Positions 7,684 to 20,130 are shown, numbered from the stretch's first letter. The stretch is 64,000 nt of DNA from Rhizobium gallicum bv. gallicum R602sp (GCF_000816845.1 NZ_CP006877.1:2175501-2239500), one strand, 5' to 3'. Notes: generated by a model not told the origin, from the letters alone. Program-made: numbers and translations.

Positions 7684-9687
7684 ATGACCGACGCTAAATT
7701 CAATCCGAAATCGGTCGACGGCACCAACACGCACGGTGCCGAGACGTCGCACCAAGAGAAGGTATCGACTGTCGAGGTCGCGCCGCCCCCAAATGTCATC
7801 GAACCCGATAAAGAGTTGACGCCTGAGGAGGCCGAGCAGGCGCGCAAGAGATATTTGCTAAAGCGTTTCTGGATCAGCGCGCGCGGTTACTGGGGCCGCG
7901 GCGGCGACAGGCTCGCTTGGCCGTGCTCAATCGGACTATTGACCCTGATCGGCATCAATGTCGGCTTCCAGTATGGAATCAATGTCTGGAACCGCGCAAT
8001 TTTTGACGCCATCGAGCAACACAATGCCCGCACCGTATACTTTCTGAGCGCCGTATTCCTGCCATTGGTGCTTGGAACCGTCGTCCTTGTCGTTGCACAA
8101 GTCGCCCTTCGTATGATGATTCAGCGCCGCTGGCGTTGCTGGCTCACAACAACAGTCATCGCGCGCTGGCTCGCAAACGGCCGTTACTATCAGTTGAACC
8201 TCATCGGCGGCGACCACAAAAACCCCGAAGCGCGCGTTGCGGAAGATTTGCGGATTGCCACCGAATCACCCGTCGATTTCATCGCGGGTGTCATTTCCGC
8301 ATTTCTGTCTGCCTCGACCTTCATCGTGGTGCTTTGGACCATCGGCGGAGCCCTCAGTCTGACAATCGCAGGTTCGACCGTCACTGTTCCTGGCTTCCTC
8401 GTCATCACCGCGGTCCTCTATGCCGCGATCACATCGAGCTCGATGGCGGTCATCGGCCGCCATTTCGTCCACGTCTCTGAGGTCAAAAATCAGGCGGAAG
8501 CCGAATTTCGCTACACGCTGACGCATGTACGGGAGAACGGCGAGAGTATCGCCTTGCTCGGCGGTGAAGAGGAGGAGCGTAACGACGTCGAGAAGACGTT
8601 CGCCAAGGTACTCAGGCAATGGGCGCTCCTTGCGCGCCAACACATGCGCACGGCGCTTGTGTCGCAGGGGTCGAGCTTGTTTGCACCAGTCGTGCCGGTT
8701 TTGCTTTGCGCTCCAAAGTTTCTCGAAGGCAGCATGACCCTCGGACAGGTGATGCAGGCTGCCTCTGCCTTCGCCATCGTTCAAAGCGCGTTCGGATGGC
8801 TGGTCGACAACTACCCCCGTCTTGCCGATTGGAACGCCTGTGCACGCCGCATCGCTTCGCTGATGATGTCGCTCGACGGGCTCGAGCGCGCCGAACAGAG
8901 CAACGCTTTGGGACGCATCAAGCGCGGTAAAACTGAAGGCGATACGATGCTCAGCCTAAACGATCTCTCCGTTTCGCTTGACGACGGCACCGCCGTGGTC
9001 AAGGAAACCCAGGTCGCGATCGAACCAGGCGAGCGGGTGCTCGTAGCCGGAGAATCCGGTTCAGGCAAGAGCACGCTGGTGCGGGCCATCGCAGGTCTTT
9101 GGCCGTGGGGTGACGGCAGCGTCAATTTCCACGCCGACAGACGACTGTTCATGTTACCGCAACGGCCCTATATCCCTTCCGGGACGCTTCGCCGTGCAGT
9201 CGCCTATCCCCGCGCCGCCGATAGCTGGACGCTGGATGTGATCAAGGCGGCCCTCAAGAAGGTGGGACTCGATTATCTGAACGACAAGATCGAGGACGAC
9301 GCGCCATGGGATCAGACGTTGTCGGGTGGCGAAAAGCAGCGGCTCGCCTTTGCGCGTCTCCTGCTACACACGCCCGATATCATCGTGTTGGATGAAGCAA
9401 CGTCAGCACTCGATGAGAAGAGTCAGGACAAGATGATGGAGATGTTGATTTATGAATTGCCGAAGGTCACCATCATAAGCGTAGCGCATCGAGCTGAGCT
9501 GGAAGCCTTCCATAGCCGCAAGATCACATTGGAGCGGCGCGAGGGCGGCGCAAAGCTTGTCAGTGATATTGATCTTGTCCAGCGCAAGAGAAAACGGAAC
9601 TTGCTGTTGCGCCTTTTGGAGAACCGGCGCTCACAGAAAGGGCGCGCGACCTCGAGTAATGCGGCGCTACCCCAGAATAGAAATTGA
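7684..9687 (+). CDS. ABC transporter, fused permease and ATPase (SbmA/BacA-related, YddA type)
   Basis: The 667-residue half-transporter has an ABC_membrane_2-type transmembrane domain at about residues 50-390 and an ATPase domain at about 430-610. The ATPase is complete: Walker A GESGSGKST, Q-loop LPQRPY, signature LSGGEKQRLAF, Walker B IIVLDEATSALDE and the switch His in SVAHR. This architecture is that of peroxisomal ABCD, YddA and rhizobial ExsE-like proteins, which are relatives of BacA. Substrates are uncertain; long-chain lipids or peptides are plausible. The frame is open from 7630, but neither 7630 nor 7684 has a clear ribosome binding site, so the start is uncertain. The gene abuts the TnpB remnant, so its promoter may have been altered. 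Confidence 0.9.
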   Translation: MTDAKFNPKSVDGTNTHGAETSHQEKVSTVEVAPPPNVIEPDKELTPEEAEQARKRYLLKRFWISARGYWGRGGDRLAWPCSIGLLTLIGINVGFQYGINVWNRAIFDAIEQHNARTVYFLSAVFLPLVLGTVVLVVAQVALRMMIQRRWRCWLTTTVIARWLANGRYYQLNLIGGDHKNPEARVAEDLRIATESPVDFIAGVISAFLSASTFIVVLWTIGGALSLTIAGSTVTVPGFLVITAVLYAAITSSSMAVIGRHFVHVSEVKNQAEAEFRYTLTHVRENGESIALLGGEEEERNDVEKTFAKVLRQWALLARQHMRTALVSQGSSLFAPVVPVLLCAPKFLEGSMTLGQVMQAASAFAIVQSAFGWLVDNYPRLADWNACARRIASLMMSLDGLERAEQSNALGRIKRGKTEGDTMLSLNDLSVSLDDGTAVVKETQVAIEPGERVLVAGESGSGKSTLVRAIAGLWPWGDGSVNFHADRRLFMLPQRPYIPSGTLRRAVAYPRAADSWTLDVIKAALKKVGLDYLNDKIEDDAPWDQTLSGGEKQRLAFARLLLHTPDIIVLDEATSALDEKSQDKMMEMLIYELPKVTIISVAHRAELEAFHSRKITLERREGGAKLVSDIDLVQRKRKRNLLLRLLENRRSQKGRATSSNAALPQNRN

Positions 9688-9734
9688 CGTCCGCCTTCCT
9701 CTGTTGGCAAAGAGAGCCTTCCTGCGCTCAATGC

Positions 9735-9776
9735 CGGGGCGGGCTGGATGCCGGTGACAGGCACAGGCATGATGGA
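9735..9776 (-). repeat. Dispersed intergenic repeat, copy 2
   Basis: On the minus strand it reads CATGCCTGTGCCTGTCACCG followed by GCATCCAGCC, the same layout as the copies at 3296-3336 and 19290-19331. It lies between the ABC transporter and the DUF1501 gene. Confidence 0.5.
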
Positions 9777-9865
9777 AGGCAATTGGCATACCTCCGTGGG
9801 CATCGATTGCAGCAACAAACCCCGGCAGGGGCTAACGACCCTAGCAACCTAACGCCCGGCCTTCA

Positions 9866-11038
9866 TCACACCTTCAAAAACTGCGAGCCCTTGTCGAAGC
9901 TCAATCCGGGGAAAATCTTGCCCGTCAGGTCCCCGGCCGTCACGTCGAACTGCCGGTAGAGCATCGCGGCGGCAATCTCGCGCACGTCGGCCGTCGGCAT
10001 CAGATCGCGGTCGTCGAGCAGTTGGCCGGCGCCAATGCCGGGCCATTTACCGAGAATGCGTCCGCCATGGATCGCCCCGCCCGCCAGCACCGCGCAGCCG
10101 CCGGTGCCGTGGTCGGTGCCGCCGGAGCCGTTCTGACGCACGGTGCGGCCAAATTCCGTCATCGCCAGCACCACGGTCTTCGACCAAACCTCCAGACCGA
10201 GCGTCACCTTCAGTGTATTGATCGCCTGTGCCAGATCCTGCACCGGCCGTTTGAACTGCCCAGTCTGGGCGACATGCGTATCCCAGCCGGTGATCGAGAA
10301 GCTCGCGATGCGGTAGTCGCCCTTCAGCATATTGCCGGCGAGCGTCGCGACGTCGGCGATCTTCTCGCCGCGCTTGCCGTCCGGCTCGGTGATCATCGCC
10401 GCATTGTTCGCGCGCGTCGCCTCTTCCATCGCCTTGGCAAAGGCCGGATCGCCGGCATAGAGCCGCATCAGGAACTGCATCTCGTCCTTCGCCGTTCCGA
10501 GATTGGAATCCGAGGCCCAGACATCGACATTGTTCGGGCCCGAAAGGATCAGCTCCGTCGAGGTATTCACGTCGATCGCCTTGCGGGCCTGCGAGCGCGG
10601 GATCACCGAAAGCGTCCGGTTCAGCCAGCCGGTCTTCTCCGCCGCCACATGTTCGCCGCCCGATTCCAGCATGTCCTGCCCGTCGAAATGGCTGCGCTGG
10701 TCGCGATAGGGCGTCGAAACCGCATGCACGAAGGCAAGCTCTCTTCCCTTCCACAGCGACATCAGGTCGGCCGCCGCCGGATTGAGCCCGAAATGCCCGT
10801 CGAGGTCGAGGAGCCCCTTCTCCGGCGTCAGCGCCAACGTCGGCCTCAGCGCCGCAAAAGCTGCCTCGCCGTAGGGCTGCACGAGGTCGAGGCCGTCCAT
10901 CGCGCCGCGCAGCACGATGGTCACGAAGCGGTTGTCGCCGGGCATGGCGGCGAAGGTGACCGGCGTGAAGATCGGAGCGGCGGCAAGGCAACAGGCGGAA
11001 GCGAGAAAGCCGCGGCGGGAAAGCGTAATCTCGGTCAT
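9866..11038 (-). CDS. DUF1501 domain protein, Tat-exported
   Basis: The 390-residue protein belongs to DUF1501, a sulfatase/alkaline-phosphatase-like fold. It begins with a twin-arginine signal, LSRRGFLASACCLAAA, so it is probably folded in the cytoplasm and exported. Conserved stretches include VTIVLRGAMDGLDLVQPYG, the YRDQRSHFDGQDMLE block with candidate metal ligands, VVLAMTEFGRT and the DHGTGG motif. AGGAG precedes the ATG. It starts 9 bases after the stop of the DUF1800 gene and the two form the usual conserved pair. Function is unknown; the fold suggests a periplasmic hydrolase. Confidence 0.92.
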   Translation of the reverse strand: MTEITLSRRGFLASACCLAAAPIFTPVTFAAMPGDNRFVTIVLRGAMDGLDLVQPYGEAAFAALRPTLALTPEKGLLDLDGHFGLNPAAADLMSLWKGRELAFVHAVSTPYRDQRSHFDGQDMLESGGEHVAAEKTGWLNRTLSVIPRSQARKAIDVNTSTELILSGPNNVDVWASDSNLGTAKDEMQFLMRLYAGDPAFAKAMEEATRANNAAMITEPDGKRGEKIADVATLAGNMLKGDYRIASFSITGWDTHVAQTGQFKRPVQDLAQAINTLKVTLGLEVWSKTVVLAMTEFGRTVRQNGSGGTDHGTGGCAVLAGGAIHGGRILGKWPGIGAGQLLDDRDLMPTADVREIAAAMLYRQFDVTAGDLTGKIFPGLSFDKGSQFLKV

Positions 11039-11047
11039 GACCAGCTC

Positions 11048-12571
11048 CTATCGGCGGTTGAATTCGGGGGAAGCAAGAACCAGCGTCAGGCCGCTGATCT
11101 TGCTCGGCGCCTGCGAAACCACGCGGATCGTCTCGTCGCGCGCCGCATCGGCAAGCGTCGACCTTAGGAATTCGCGCGGATCCTCGTCCTTGCCGAACCG
11201 GGCGGAAGCGCGCCGCGCCCAGGCGAGCCGCTCGGCAAGCTGGCTCGCCGTTATCCAGGCGGAGAAATTCTCCTCGAAGCCTGCGGGGCTCGGCGGCAGC
11301 CAGGTCGGCTGGCCCATACGGCGAAGCGCACCCAGCCCCAGCCCCCGCGCTGTCTGGAAAGCCTTGCGCCGCTTGGAGTTGGCTTCATTGGCAGGATCGG
11401 GCGCCATTGCGCCCCCATCGCCGCCCATGGCATTGTCCTGTCCCGCCATATCCTTCGACGGCGCCATCACATCGTCGTCGTCTTCCTGATCGGCCTTCAT
11501 GAAATCGCCAGCAATACCGTTGTCGCTGCCGGCGTTCAGTGCCCTCAAGCCCGTCACTACATAGTCGAACGGCTGGCGCGCCTTCGCGCCCTCGTCGCGC
11601 CACGCTGCGGGATGGTCGAGCATTGCGCCATAAACCGCCGTCAGGTCGCCGTCCGTCCCTTTCCAGACATCCGCCATCGCCGTCACCATCTCCTCCGGCG
11701 GCTGATCCGAGATGAAGTGAGCCGCGAGCTTGCCGCTGATATGCTGCGCCGTCTTCGGATGGACAGCGAGATCGTCGAGGAGCGCCAGATAGTCTTTCCG
11801 CGACCGTTTCGCGCCGCCATAGCTGACACCAAGAACCGTATGTCTGCCGGGCTCCGAAATGCCGGGACGGAAAACTGCGTCCATCTCCTCGCGATCGATC
11901 GTCAGCCCGGTCAGCACCATTGCACCGGCGCGCACGTCGGCCTGCGTGTAGCCACTGCCCGCACCCAGCGTATGCAGTTCCAGCAGTTCGCGGCCGAGAT
12001 TCTCGTTGAGACCCTTCTTCTGCTTCATGCCGCGGGACGATTCCGGCCCCTGCGATTGCGCCTGATCGAGATAGATGAGCATCGCCGGATGCTCCGTCGC
12101 GACCCGCAGCAGGTCGCGGAACGATCCGCCGATATTGGGCCGGATCGCCTCCGCCTCGTAAAGCGGCACGATCATCCGCATCGGCAGGCTTTTGTTCGCG
12201 CTCGTCGAGAAATGGTTGGTCCAGAAGGTCGCAAGCCGCTCGTAGAATCCGTTCGGCGAAAGCACGGCCTGCATCAGCCGCGCGTAGGCGTCACGCTGGA
12301 ACCCCTGCTGCACCTGCTTCTGGATCGCTTTGCGCCTTTTCCGGCGCACCTCATCGTCGCTACCGCTCTGGCGCAGTTCCCGGAGCCGGTCCTGCAGATC
12401 GACAATCTGCTGATGGCGTCCATCGATGCCGCCGGCCGGAAAGGACGGCGCGCGCAGCGCGGCGTCCTTCACCTGACCAAGCAGCTGGTCCTTGTTTTGC
12501 GGCGACGCCTCGCCCGGCCGGAATCCATAACCGAACCGGATGGCTGCCATCGTTTGGAAAGAGAGGCTCAT
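11048..12571 (-). CDS. DUF1800 family protein
   Basis: The 507-residue protein matches DUF1800. Recognisable parts are AAIRFGYGFRPGE at the start, the LATFWTNHF block, LGRELLELHTLGAGSGYTQ and the later HFISDQPP. AGGAGG lies upstream of the ATG at 12571. The partner DUF1501 gene follows by 9 bases, so they are one operon. DUF1800 proteins have no known biochemical role. There is no clear signal peptide here, which leaves open whether it travels with the Tat-exported partner. An acidic insert rich in Asp and Met occurs around residues 355-390. Confidence 0.92.
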   Translation of the reverse strand: MSLSFQTMAAIRFGYGFRPGEASPQNKDQLLGQVKDAALRAPSFPAGGIDGRHQQIVDLQDRLRELRQSGSDDEVRRKRRKAIQKQVQQGFQRDAYARLMQAVLSPNGFYERLATFWTNHFSTSANKSLPMRMIVPLYEAEAIRPNIGGSFRDLLRVATEHPAMLIYLDQAQSQGPESSRGMKQKKGLNENLGRELLELHTLGAGSGYTQADVRAGAMVLTGLTIDREEMDAVFRPGISEPGRHTVLGVSYGGAKRSRKDYLALLDDLAVHPKTAQHISGKLAAHFISDQPPEEMVTAMADVWKGTDGDLTAVYGAMLDHPAAWRDEGAKARQPFDYVVTGLRALNAGSDNGIAGDFMKADQEDDDDVMAPSKDMAGQDNAMGGDGGAMAPDPANEANSKRRKAFQTARGLGLGALRRMGQPTWLPPSPAGFEENFSAWITASQLAERLAWARRASARFGKDEDPREFLRSTLADAARDETIRVVSQAPSKISGLTLVLASPEFNRR

Positions 12572-12680
12572 GACCGGTCACCTCCTGATCACTGAATGGT
12601 GACAGCCTCCCAACCAAATGCGTCAGCAATTCAGTAATTTCCCGACATGGACTATTTGTAATCCATTGGAAAGGTACCGT

Positions 12681-13034
12681 TCATGCGCGGAAGATGAAGG
12701 AGGCGCCGACGGCGATCAGCGCAAAGCCGATGGCGTGATTCCAGGTCAGGTTTTCGCCAAGCCAGAAAACCGAAAAACCGGAGAAGACCATCAGCGTGAT
12801 CACCTCCTGCATCGTCTTCAACTGCGCCGTCGTATAGACCGCCGAGCCGATACGGTTCGCTGGCACCGCCAGGCAGTATTCGAAGAAGGCAATCCCCCAA
12901 CTCGCGACGATGGCAAGGGCGATCGCACTGCCCTTGTGCTTCAGGTGCCCGTACCAGGCAAAGGTCATGAAGATGTTGGAGGCGAAAAGCATGGCAACAG
13001 GCCAGATGGCGGCGGGGCTTAGCGAAAAATACAT
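12681..13034 (-). CDS. DMT/DUF486 family small membrane protein
   Basis: This 117-residue protein has four membrane helices and matches the DUF486 branch of the drug/metabolite transporter superfamily. Visible features are IWPVAMLFASNIFMTFAWYG in helix 1, the LAVPANRIG loop, QLKTMQEVITLMVFSGF and the terminal GASFIFRA. I chose the ATG at 13034 by family length; the open frame upstream is not similar to the family, and no strong ribosome binding site is visible. Transport substrate unknown. Confidence 0.85.
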   Translation of the reverse strand: MYFSLSPAAIWPVAMLFASNIFMTFAWYGHLKHKGSAIALAIVASWGIAFFEYCLAVPANRIGSAVYTTAQLKTMQEVITLMVFSGFSVFWLGENLTWNHAIGFALIAVGASFIFRA

Positions 13035-13176
13035 GGGCGAATCCGATGGGAGAAAACTAGCGCCAGCTTGTATCTCCAAATAGCCAGGGCTCAAGGGGCC
13101 ATGGCGACATGCCGCAGCCTTCACCACCGAAGACGCCGGTATAGCGCTGCGAATGCCACCGCCTTCAGCTCGGGTG

Positions 13177-13560
13177 CTAAACTTCGTCCCGCGATGCCAG
13201 TGGCGCACCAGGGAGATAAAGCGAGATCGGCCGGATTTCATAGACTGCGGAGGGATTGGCGCGGCGCAGGTCGCGCGCTGCGGCGACGGCTGCCTCAAGC
13301 GTTGGATAATCCACGACGTAAAAGCCGAGCAATTGCTCCTTGGTTTCAGCAAATGGGCCGTCGGTGATCATGCCGGCACCCGTCCCCCGCAAGGTCACGG
13401 CGCGCCCTGTCGGGCCGAGCCGCGCAGCCGGTCCCAGATGCTTCTCCTCGACGAGGCGATCATTGACCTGGAGCAATTCGCTCATCAGCGCCGCATCCTC
13501 CTCTTTGGTCCAGGATTCGACCACTTTCTCGTCGTGATAGGCCAGGATGGCGTAAAGCAT
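13177..13560 (-). CDS. YciI/DGPF domain protein
   Basis: The 127-residue protein is of the YCII-related (DGPF) family. It begins MLYAILAYHDEKVVESW and contains the hallmark TDGPFAETKEQLLGFYVVD. GGAGGG stands upstream of the ATG at 13560, which decides the start against a longer open frame. In related genomes such genes sit beside ECF sigma factors, but none is here. Function unknown. Confidence 0.9.
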   Translation of the reverse strand: MLYAILAYHDEKVVESWTKEEDAALMSELLQVNDRLVEEKHLGPAARLGPTGRAVTLRGTGAGMITDGPFAETKEQLLGFYVVDYPTLEAAVAAARDLRRANPSAVYEIRPISLYLPGAPLASRDEV

Positions 13561-13927
13561 GGAATGTCCCTCCTTGTGCGTCATTTTCCGCCACTTGAAC
13601 GTCATCGCACACAATCCTCGCAGTCCAAGCGGATTCGCCTGAAGCCAGAAGCTGAATGCATGCGACGATTACATAGGATTGATATCTGGCGAGCAAGTTC
13701 GCCCGATTCAAATACTGCGGTCTCGTGGCGCAAAACCCGTCCCATCGCAATCCACTCAGCAATACATCTTAACGCACTAAAAGGTTGTGATAGCCGTTAG
13801 ATGTGGATTGGTATGTCTGCTTGAAGGAGAAGACAATGACCGGAGTTTCGGCCGATGCTGTGGTGGGCTTGGCGCGATCCGAAGCGGGCGACGAGTAAGA
13901 ACGTGCAGCCGAACGTCATCATCATGA
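13561..13927. other. Intergenic region with no recognised gene
   Basis: About 365 bases lie between the YciI gene and the xanthine dehydrogenase remnant. A GGAG-preceded ATG at about 13836 opens only 20 codons before a stop. I see no RNA or repeat. Confidence 0.4.
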
Positions 13928-14195
13928 CCGGCAGCAGAGCAACTGCGGAATATGGCCTCGATGGGCGGCAATCTTCTGCAGCGGGTGCGCTGTCCCTATT
14001 TCCGCATGCTCGATGTCGGCTGCAACAAGCGCATGCCCGGCTCGGGCTGCGCCGCCATCGATGGGTTGAATGAAAGGGCTGGGCGAGATTGCATTGGTGG
14101 GAACCGCACCGGCGATTGCGAACGCGGTATTCCACGCAACGGGCAAACGCGTGCGGACCCTGCCGATCCACATCGAGGGCGTCCTGACCGCATAA
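13928..14195 (+). pseudogene. Remnant of xanthine dehydrogenase-type operon (YagS/YagR fusion scar)
   Basis: Two pieces of a molybdenum hydroxylase operon are joined. From 13928 one frame reads [20 protein letters not shown], followed by [20 protein letters not shown]; this is the central motif of YagS/PaoB-type FAD subunits. From 14073 a second frame reads [20 protein letters not shown], then [12 protein letters not shown], to the TAA at 14193. That is the C-terminus of the YagR/PaoC molybdopterin subunit. Everything between has been deleted, so no functional product is expected. Confidence 0.75.
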
Positions 14196-14258
14196 ACGGC
14201 GACTGTCCCTCCGCGCCGAAGGTGGGACCCCCGCGCCTGTCAAGCGCACCCGTTCGCC

Positions 14259-14918
14259 TCAGCTCAGGTTCCTGCGGCGCTTAAGCTCCGCCGCGGTCGG
14301 CTGTTCGAATTCGAATGAGCCGGTGACGACGTCGCCGTTGCGGACGTATTTGTTGATCGTGACACCGGATCCGGAGACCTTCGATCCGACGAGTTTCAGC
14401 GCGCCCGAAACGGCTCCGTCGCCGAACAATCTCTTGCCCTTCCCGAGCACGACCGGAAAGATGAAGACATTGATTTCATCGACCAGGTCGTTTTTGAACA
14501 GGGTCTGCAGAAAGTCGGTCGAGCCCTGAGTCAGCAGATCCGGCCCCTCCCCGCTTTTCAGCGTCCTGAGTGCGCCGACTGCGTCGGCCCCGAGCACCCG
14601 GCTGTTCTGCCAGCTGAGCTTGAAGTCCGGATTGCGGGTCGCGACATATTTGGTGATGTGGTCGAACAGCGGGCCGATCGGATCGTCGGCCGCGACATAG
14701 GGCCAATGCGCGGCGAAAATATCGTAGGTCTTGCGGCCGAGCAGAAGATCGAAGGGCCGGGCGAACATCTCGCCCACGGCCTTTCCCATCGCCTCGTCAA
14801 AATAAGGGGCAACCCAGCCGCCATACTTGAAGCCCCCGACGGGATCCTCGTCCGGGCCGCCCGGAGCCTGCATGACGCCGTCGAGACTGACAAATGCACC
14901 GGTGATGATCTTCCTCAT
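14259..14918 (-). CDS. Dihydrofolate reductase family protein (RibD C-terminal type)
   Basis: The 219-residue protein matches the RibD_C/DHFR-like reductase domain. It begins [20 protein letters not shown] and contains [16 protein letters not shown] and the [20 protein letters not shown] segment that forms the nucleotide-binding half. AGGAG precedes the ATG. It is probably an NADPH-dependent reductase of unknown substrate and is not itself a folate or riboflavin gene by context. Confidence 0.9.
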   Translation of the reverse strand: MRKIITGAFVSLDGVMQAPGGPDEDPVGGFKYGGWVAPYFDEAMGKAVGEMFARPFDLLLGRKTYDIFAAHWPYVAADDPIGPLFDHITKYVATRNPDFKLSWQNSRVLGADAVGALRTLKSGEGPDLLTQGSTDFLQTLFKNDLVDEINVFIFPVVLGKGKRLFGDGAVSGALKLVGSKVSGSGVTINKYVRNGDVVTGSFEFEQPTAAELKRRRNLS

Positions 14919-15139
14919 ATCTGCTCTCCTTTTGGCGCCCCTGGCCCATTACATGCCCCAGGTATAGGCCCCGTTACATGCCAAGGACGTGGGGCAGTCG
15001 TCCCGTGCCGACAACGGCAGAAAAAAATTGGGCCGGAAAAATTGATCGGCACTATTCACCAAATCCGAACGATTTATTCGTTTCCCTTTTGTACTCTTTG
15101 CCTCTTCCCTTTAGCGCTGACTCTCTCCATATTCCGCCC

Positions 15140-18214
<3,075 letters not shown>

Positions 18215-18450
18215 ACTTCCTCCCATCCCGGACCCGGTGCGGGCTCCAGCCACCGAGAGTCGGCGCAACCTTTTTCTATGCACCCTTCAGCCAAACCACT
18301 GATCGATGTGCAGCACCTGGTCGAAATCGTTGTCGATCACGACATGCGAAAGCAGCTTCCGACCGACGGACCATAATGTGCGCATATATCCGTATCCGCA
18401 TGCCTGCGATGCGCCTGCGAGGATCAATATCCAGAATGGGACGTTAGCGT

Positions 18451-18480
18451 GGATCCTCGGGTCAAGCCTGAGGATGACCG
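18451..18480 (-). repeat. ATCCTCGGG palindrome, copy B, intergenic
   Basis: ATCCTCGGG at 18453-18461 and CCTGAGGAT at 18467-18475 form a hairpin with one G/T-type mismatch. Its minus strand matches copy A at 18070-18099. It lies just beyond the stop of the J-domain gene and may serve as a transcript-end structure between that gene and uvrB. Confidence 0.75.
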
Positions 18481-18497
18481 GCAGCCGTGGAGCGCCC

Positions 18498-19130
18498 CTA
18501 CTCCGCAGCCTCCCCCCGCCGCTCCGTCACCGTCACCATCGCCACCATTTCCACCTCGTAGGAATACCCCTCGAGCATCTGATAGGCATGCTCGATCGCC
18601 TCGATCTGGCCTTCCGCCTTGCGGATGGCGTCGGTGATCGACTGGCTGCGGGCGCGCAGCATGGAGCCGAGCACGTCGGTTTCCGGGCGACGGCCGAGGC
18701 GGTCGATGTGCTGGCGCACGCGGTTGCGGTGGCGCTCGAGCTCCAGGATGTGGAAGCGGTTCTTGACGATGTCGTCGGAGAGTTTTCTGCGCATGGCCGC
18801 CACCGCGTCGAAGCTACCGGGCTCGCGCTCGTCGAGGATGACGTCGTTGACGAGCTTTTCCAGCATCAGCACGCCTTCGAGGTCCTTGGGGTCGGCAAGC
18901 TGCGGATCGTAGCCGGTGTCGTCGTAGACGCGGCGGCGCACCGGGTCCTTCAAGAGTTCGTAGGCGGTCTGCAACCGGCCGAAATGCTCCGCATCGCCGC
19001 CCGAGTCGGGATGCGCGGTCTTGGCGGCCTTTCGCCAGGCGCTTCGGATCGCCTGCTCGCCGGCGTCGCGGTCAAGTCCAAGCAAAATATAGGGATCGAT
19101 CAAACCGCCCACCTGTCCTTTAGCATTCAC
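18498..19130 (-). CDS. J-domain (DnaJ-like) protein
   Basis: A 210-residue protein with an N-terminal J domain at about residues 10-65 that would stimulate a DnaK-type chaperone. It shows DPYILLGLDRDAGEQAIRSA and the required HPD motif (KTAHPDSGGD), followed by ELLKDPVRRRVYDDTG. The rest is charged and helical, probably coiled coil, with no zinc-finger or Gly/Phe region, so it is a type III J protein. I chose the GTG at 19130 because GGGAG lies 8 bases upstream and the J domain starts soon after. The open frame reaches 19358, but that part reads through a dispersed repeat. The client is unknown. Confidence 0.82.
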   Translation of the reverse strand: MNAKGQVGGLIDPYILLGLDRDAGEQAIRSAWRKAAKTAHPDSGGDAEHFGRLQTAYELLKDPVRRRVYDDTGYDPQLADPKDLEGVLMLEKLVNDVILDEREPGSFDAVAAMRRKLSDDIVKNRFHILELERHRNRVRQHIDRLGRRPETDVLGSMLRARSQSITDAIRKAEGQIEAIEHAYQMLEGYSYEVEMVAMVTVTERRGEAAE

Positions 19131-19712
19131 CCGTCCCCACTCCCGTGACCTACTCCCTCGGCCCTCCGGCATCAAGCCCGAAGCGCCCGCGCCCGCCATA
19201 TTCGGGTCCAGTCGGGACGAAATTGTGGAGCGGCATGTGAATTCGCCGGGACGCACGAGCGCTTCGATGAACCGACTTCGGCGGCCATCCCTCATTCCTA
19301 TGCTTGTCACAGGGATCCAGCAGCGCCATGTCCACGGCGCAGGAGGCTCGTTCAACACGTCAGAGAGTCACTCACGGCGCCGGCACGGCGCCGACGCGCC
19401 GTGGTGGGATTGCTCTGAAAAACACAGGGAATGAGGCGCGCGGCAGAGGACGGCGGGTATTGAACCGCAGGGTTCAAGGCGGCGGTCGACATCGCTGCGG
19501 AGGACGGTGGCGCGGTCCCGTTCCGGTACGGAATCCGCAAATGACACAGACCGCACTGCGAAAGGTAACATTTCGTCAAGTGTTTGAATCTTTGGCGTTT
19601 CCGGGCTTGCGTCAGCGCATGCCACAATATTGCCGCTTGCTTTTTTCCCGAAATGCTGTCACCAATTGCAGCACTCGGGCATTAGCATGCCGGTGACTGG
19701 ACAGATGTGGTA
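19131..19712. other. Long intergenic region upstream of cold-shock gene
   Basis: About 580 bases separate the J-domain gene from the leader of the cold-shock gene. They contain a dispersed repeat at 19290-19331 and a GC-rich palindromic patch, CGGCGCCGGCACGGCGCCG, near 19378-19396. No protein with a known signature is seen in either direction. Confidence 0.5.
19290..19331 (+). repeat. Dispersed intergenic repeat, copy 3
   Basis: It reads CATTCCTATGCTTGTCACAG followed by GGATCCAGCAGCG, the clearest of the three copies in the window (others at 3296-3336 and 9735-9776). The same sequence accounts for the spurious upstream extension of the J-domain reading frame. Confidence 0.6.
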
Positions 19713-19889
19713 AAGCCTTCCGTTGCGGAAGGCGGCGCGGGTAACCCCCGCCTGCGTAGACGTTCTTTCCCCGTACGTGACTTCTCCGACTGACCCTTCG
19801 TTCCGGTCTAACGGGACGAAAGCTAAAGCCGTCCGCTTCCTCTCGGGGGCGCGGATACCAGACAGACTAAGGGAAAAGGACTATCCCAC
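19713..19889 (+). promoter_or_regulatory. Structured 5' leader of cold-shock gene
   Basis: Three hairpins precede the start codon. GCCTTCC/GGAAGGC (19715-19733) is perfect. GGCGCGGG/CCCCCGCC (19735-19752) has one mismatch. TTCGTTCC/GGGACGAA (about 19798-19820) has one G-U pair. The AAGGA ribosome-binding motif is about 11 bases before the ATG. Long structured leaders that refold in the cold are known for cspA-type mRNAs; that this one does so is an inference. Confidence 0.5.
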
Positions 19890-20102
19890 ATGGCCACCAA
19901 AGGCGTCGTAAAATTCTTCAACCAGGACAAGGGTTTTGGTTTCATCACTCCTGACGGCGGTGCAAAGGACGTATTCGTCCACATCTCCGCTCTCCAGGCA
20001 TCCGGCATCCAGTCGCTGCGCGAAGGCCAGCAGGTCACTTTCGACACCGAGCCGGACCGCATGGGCAAGGGCCCGAAGGCCGTCAACATCTCGGCCAACT
20101 GA
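19890..20102 (+). CDS. Cold-shock protein, CspA family
   Basis: The 70-residue protein is a single cold-shock domain that binds single-stranded RNA and acts as an RNA chaperone in the cytoplasm. Both nucleic-acid-binding motifs are intact: RNP1 in DKGFGFI and RNP2 in VFVHISAL. Length and sequence are typical of alphaproteobacterial CspA. Which paralogue it is cannot be told, so no symbol is assigned. It has a long structured leader and its own strong terminator, so it is probably monocistronic. Confidence 0.95.
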   Translation: MATKGVVKFFNQDKGFGFITPDGGAKDVFVHISALQASGIQSLREGQQVTFDTEPDRMGKGPKAVNISAN

Positions 20103-20130
20103 TTGTAGTTTCTGCCACGGCAGGAATGAG

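Noticed and set aside
14919..15139. LexA/SOS box upstream of uvrB
   Set aside because: No GTTC-N7-GTTC (or GAAC-N7-GAAC) type site could be found in the upstream region.
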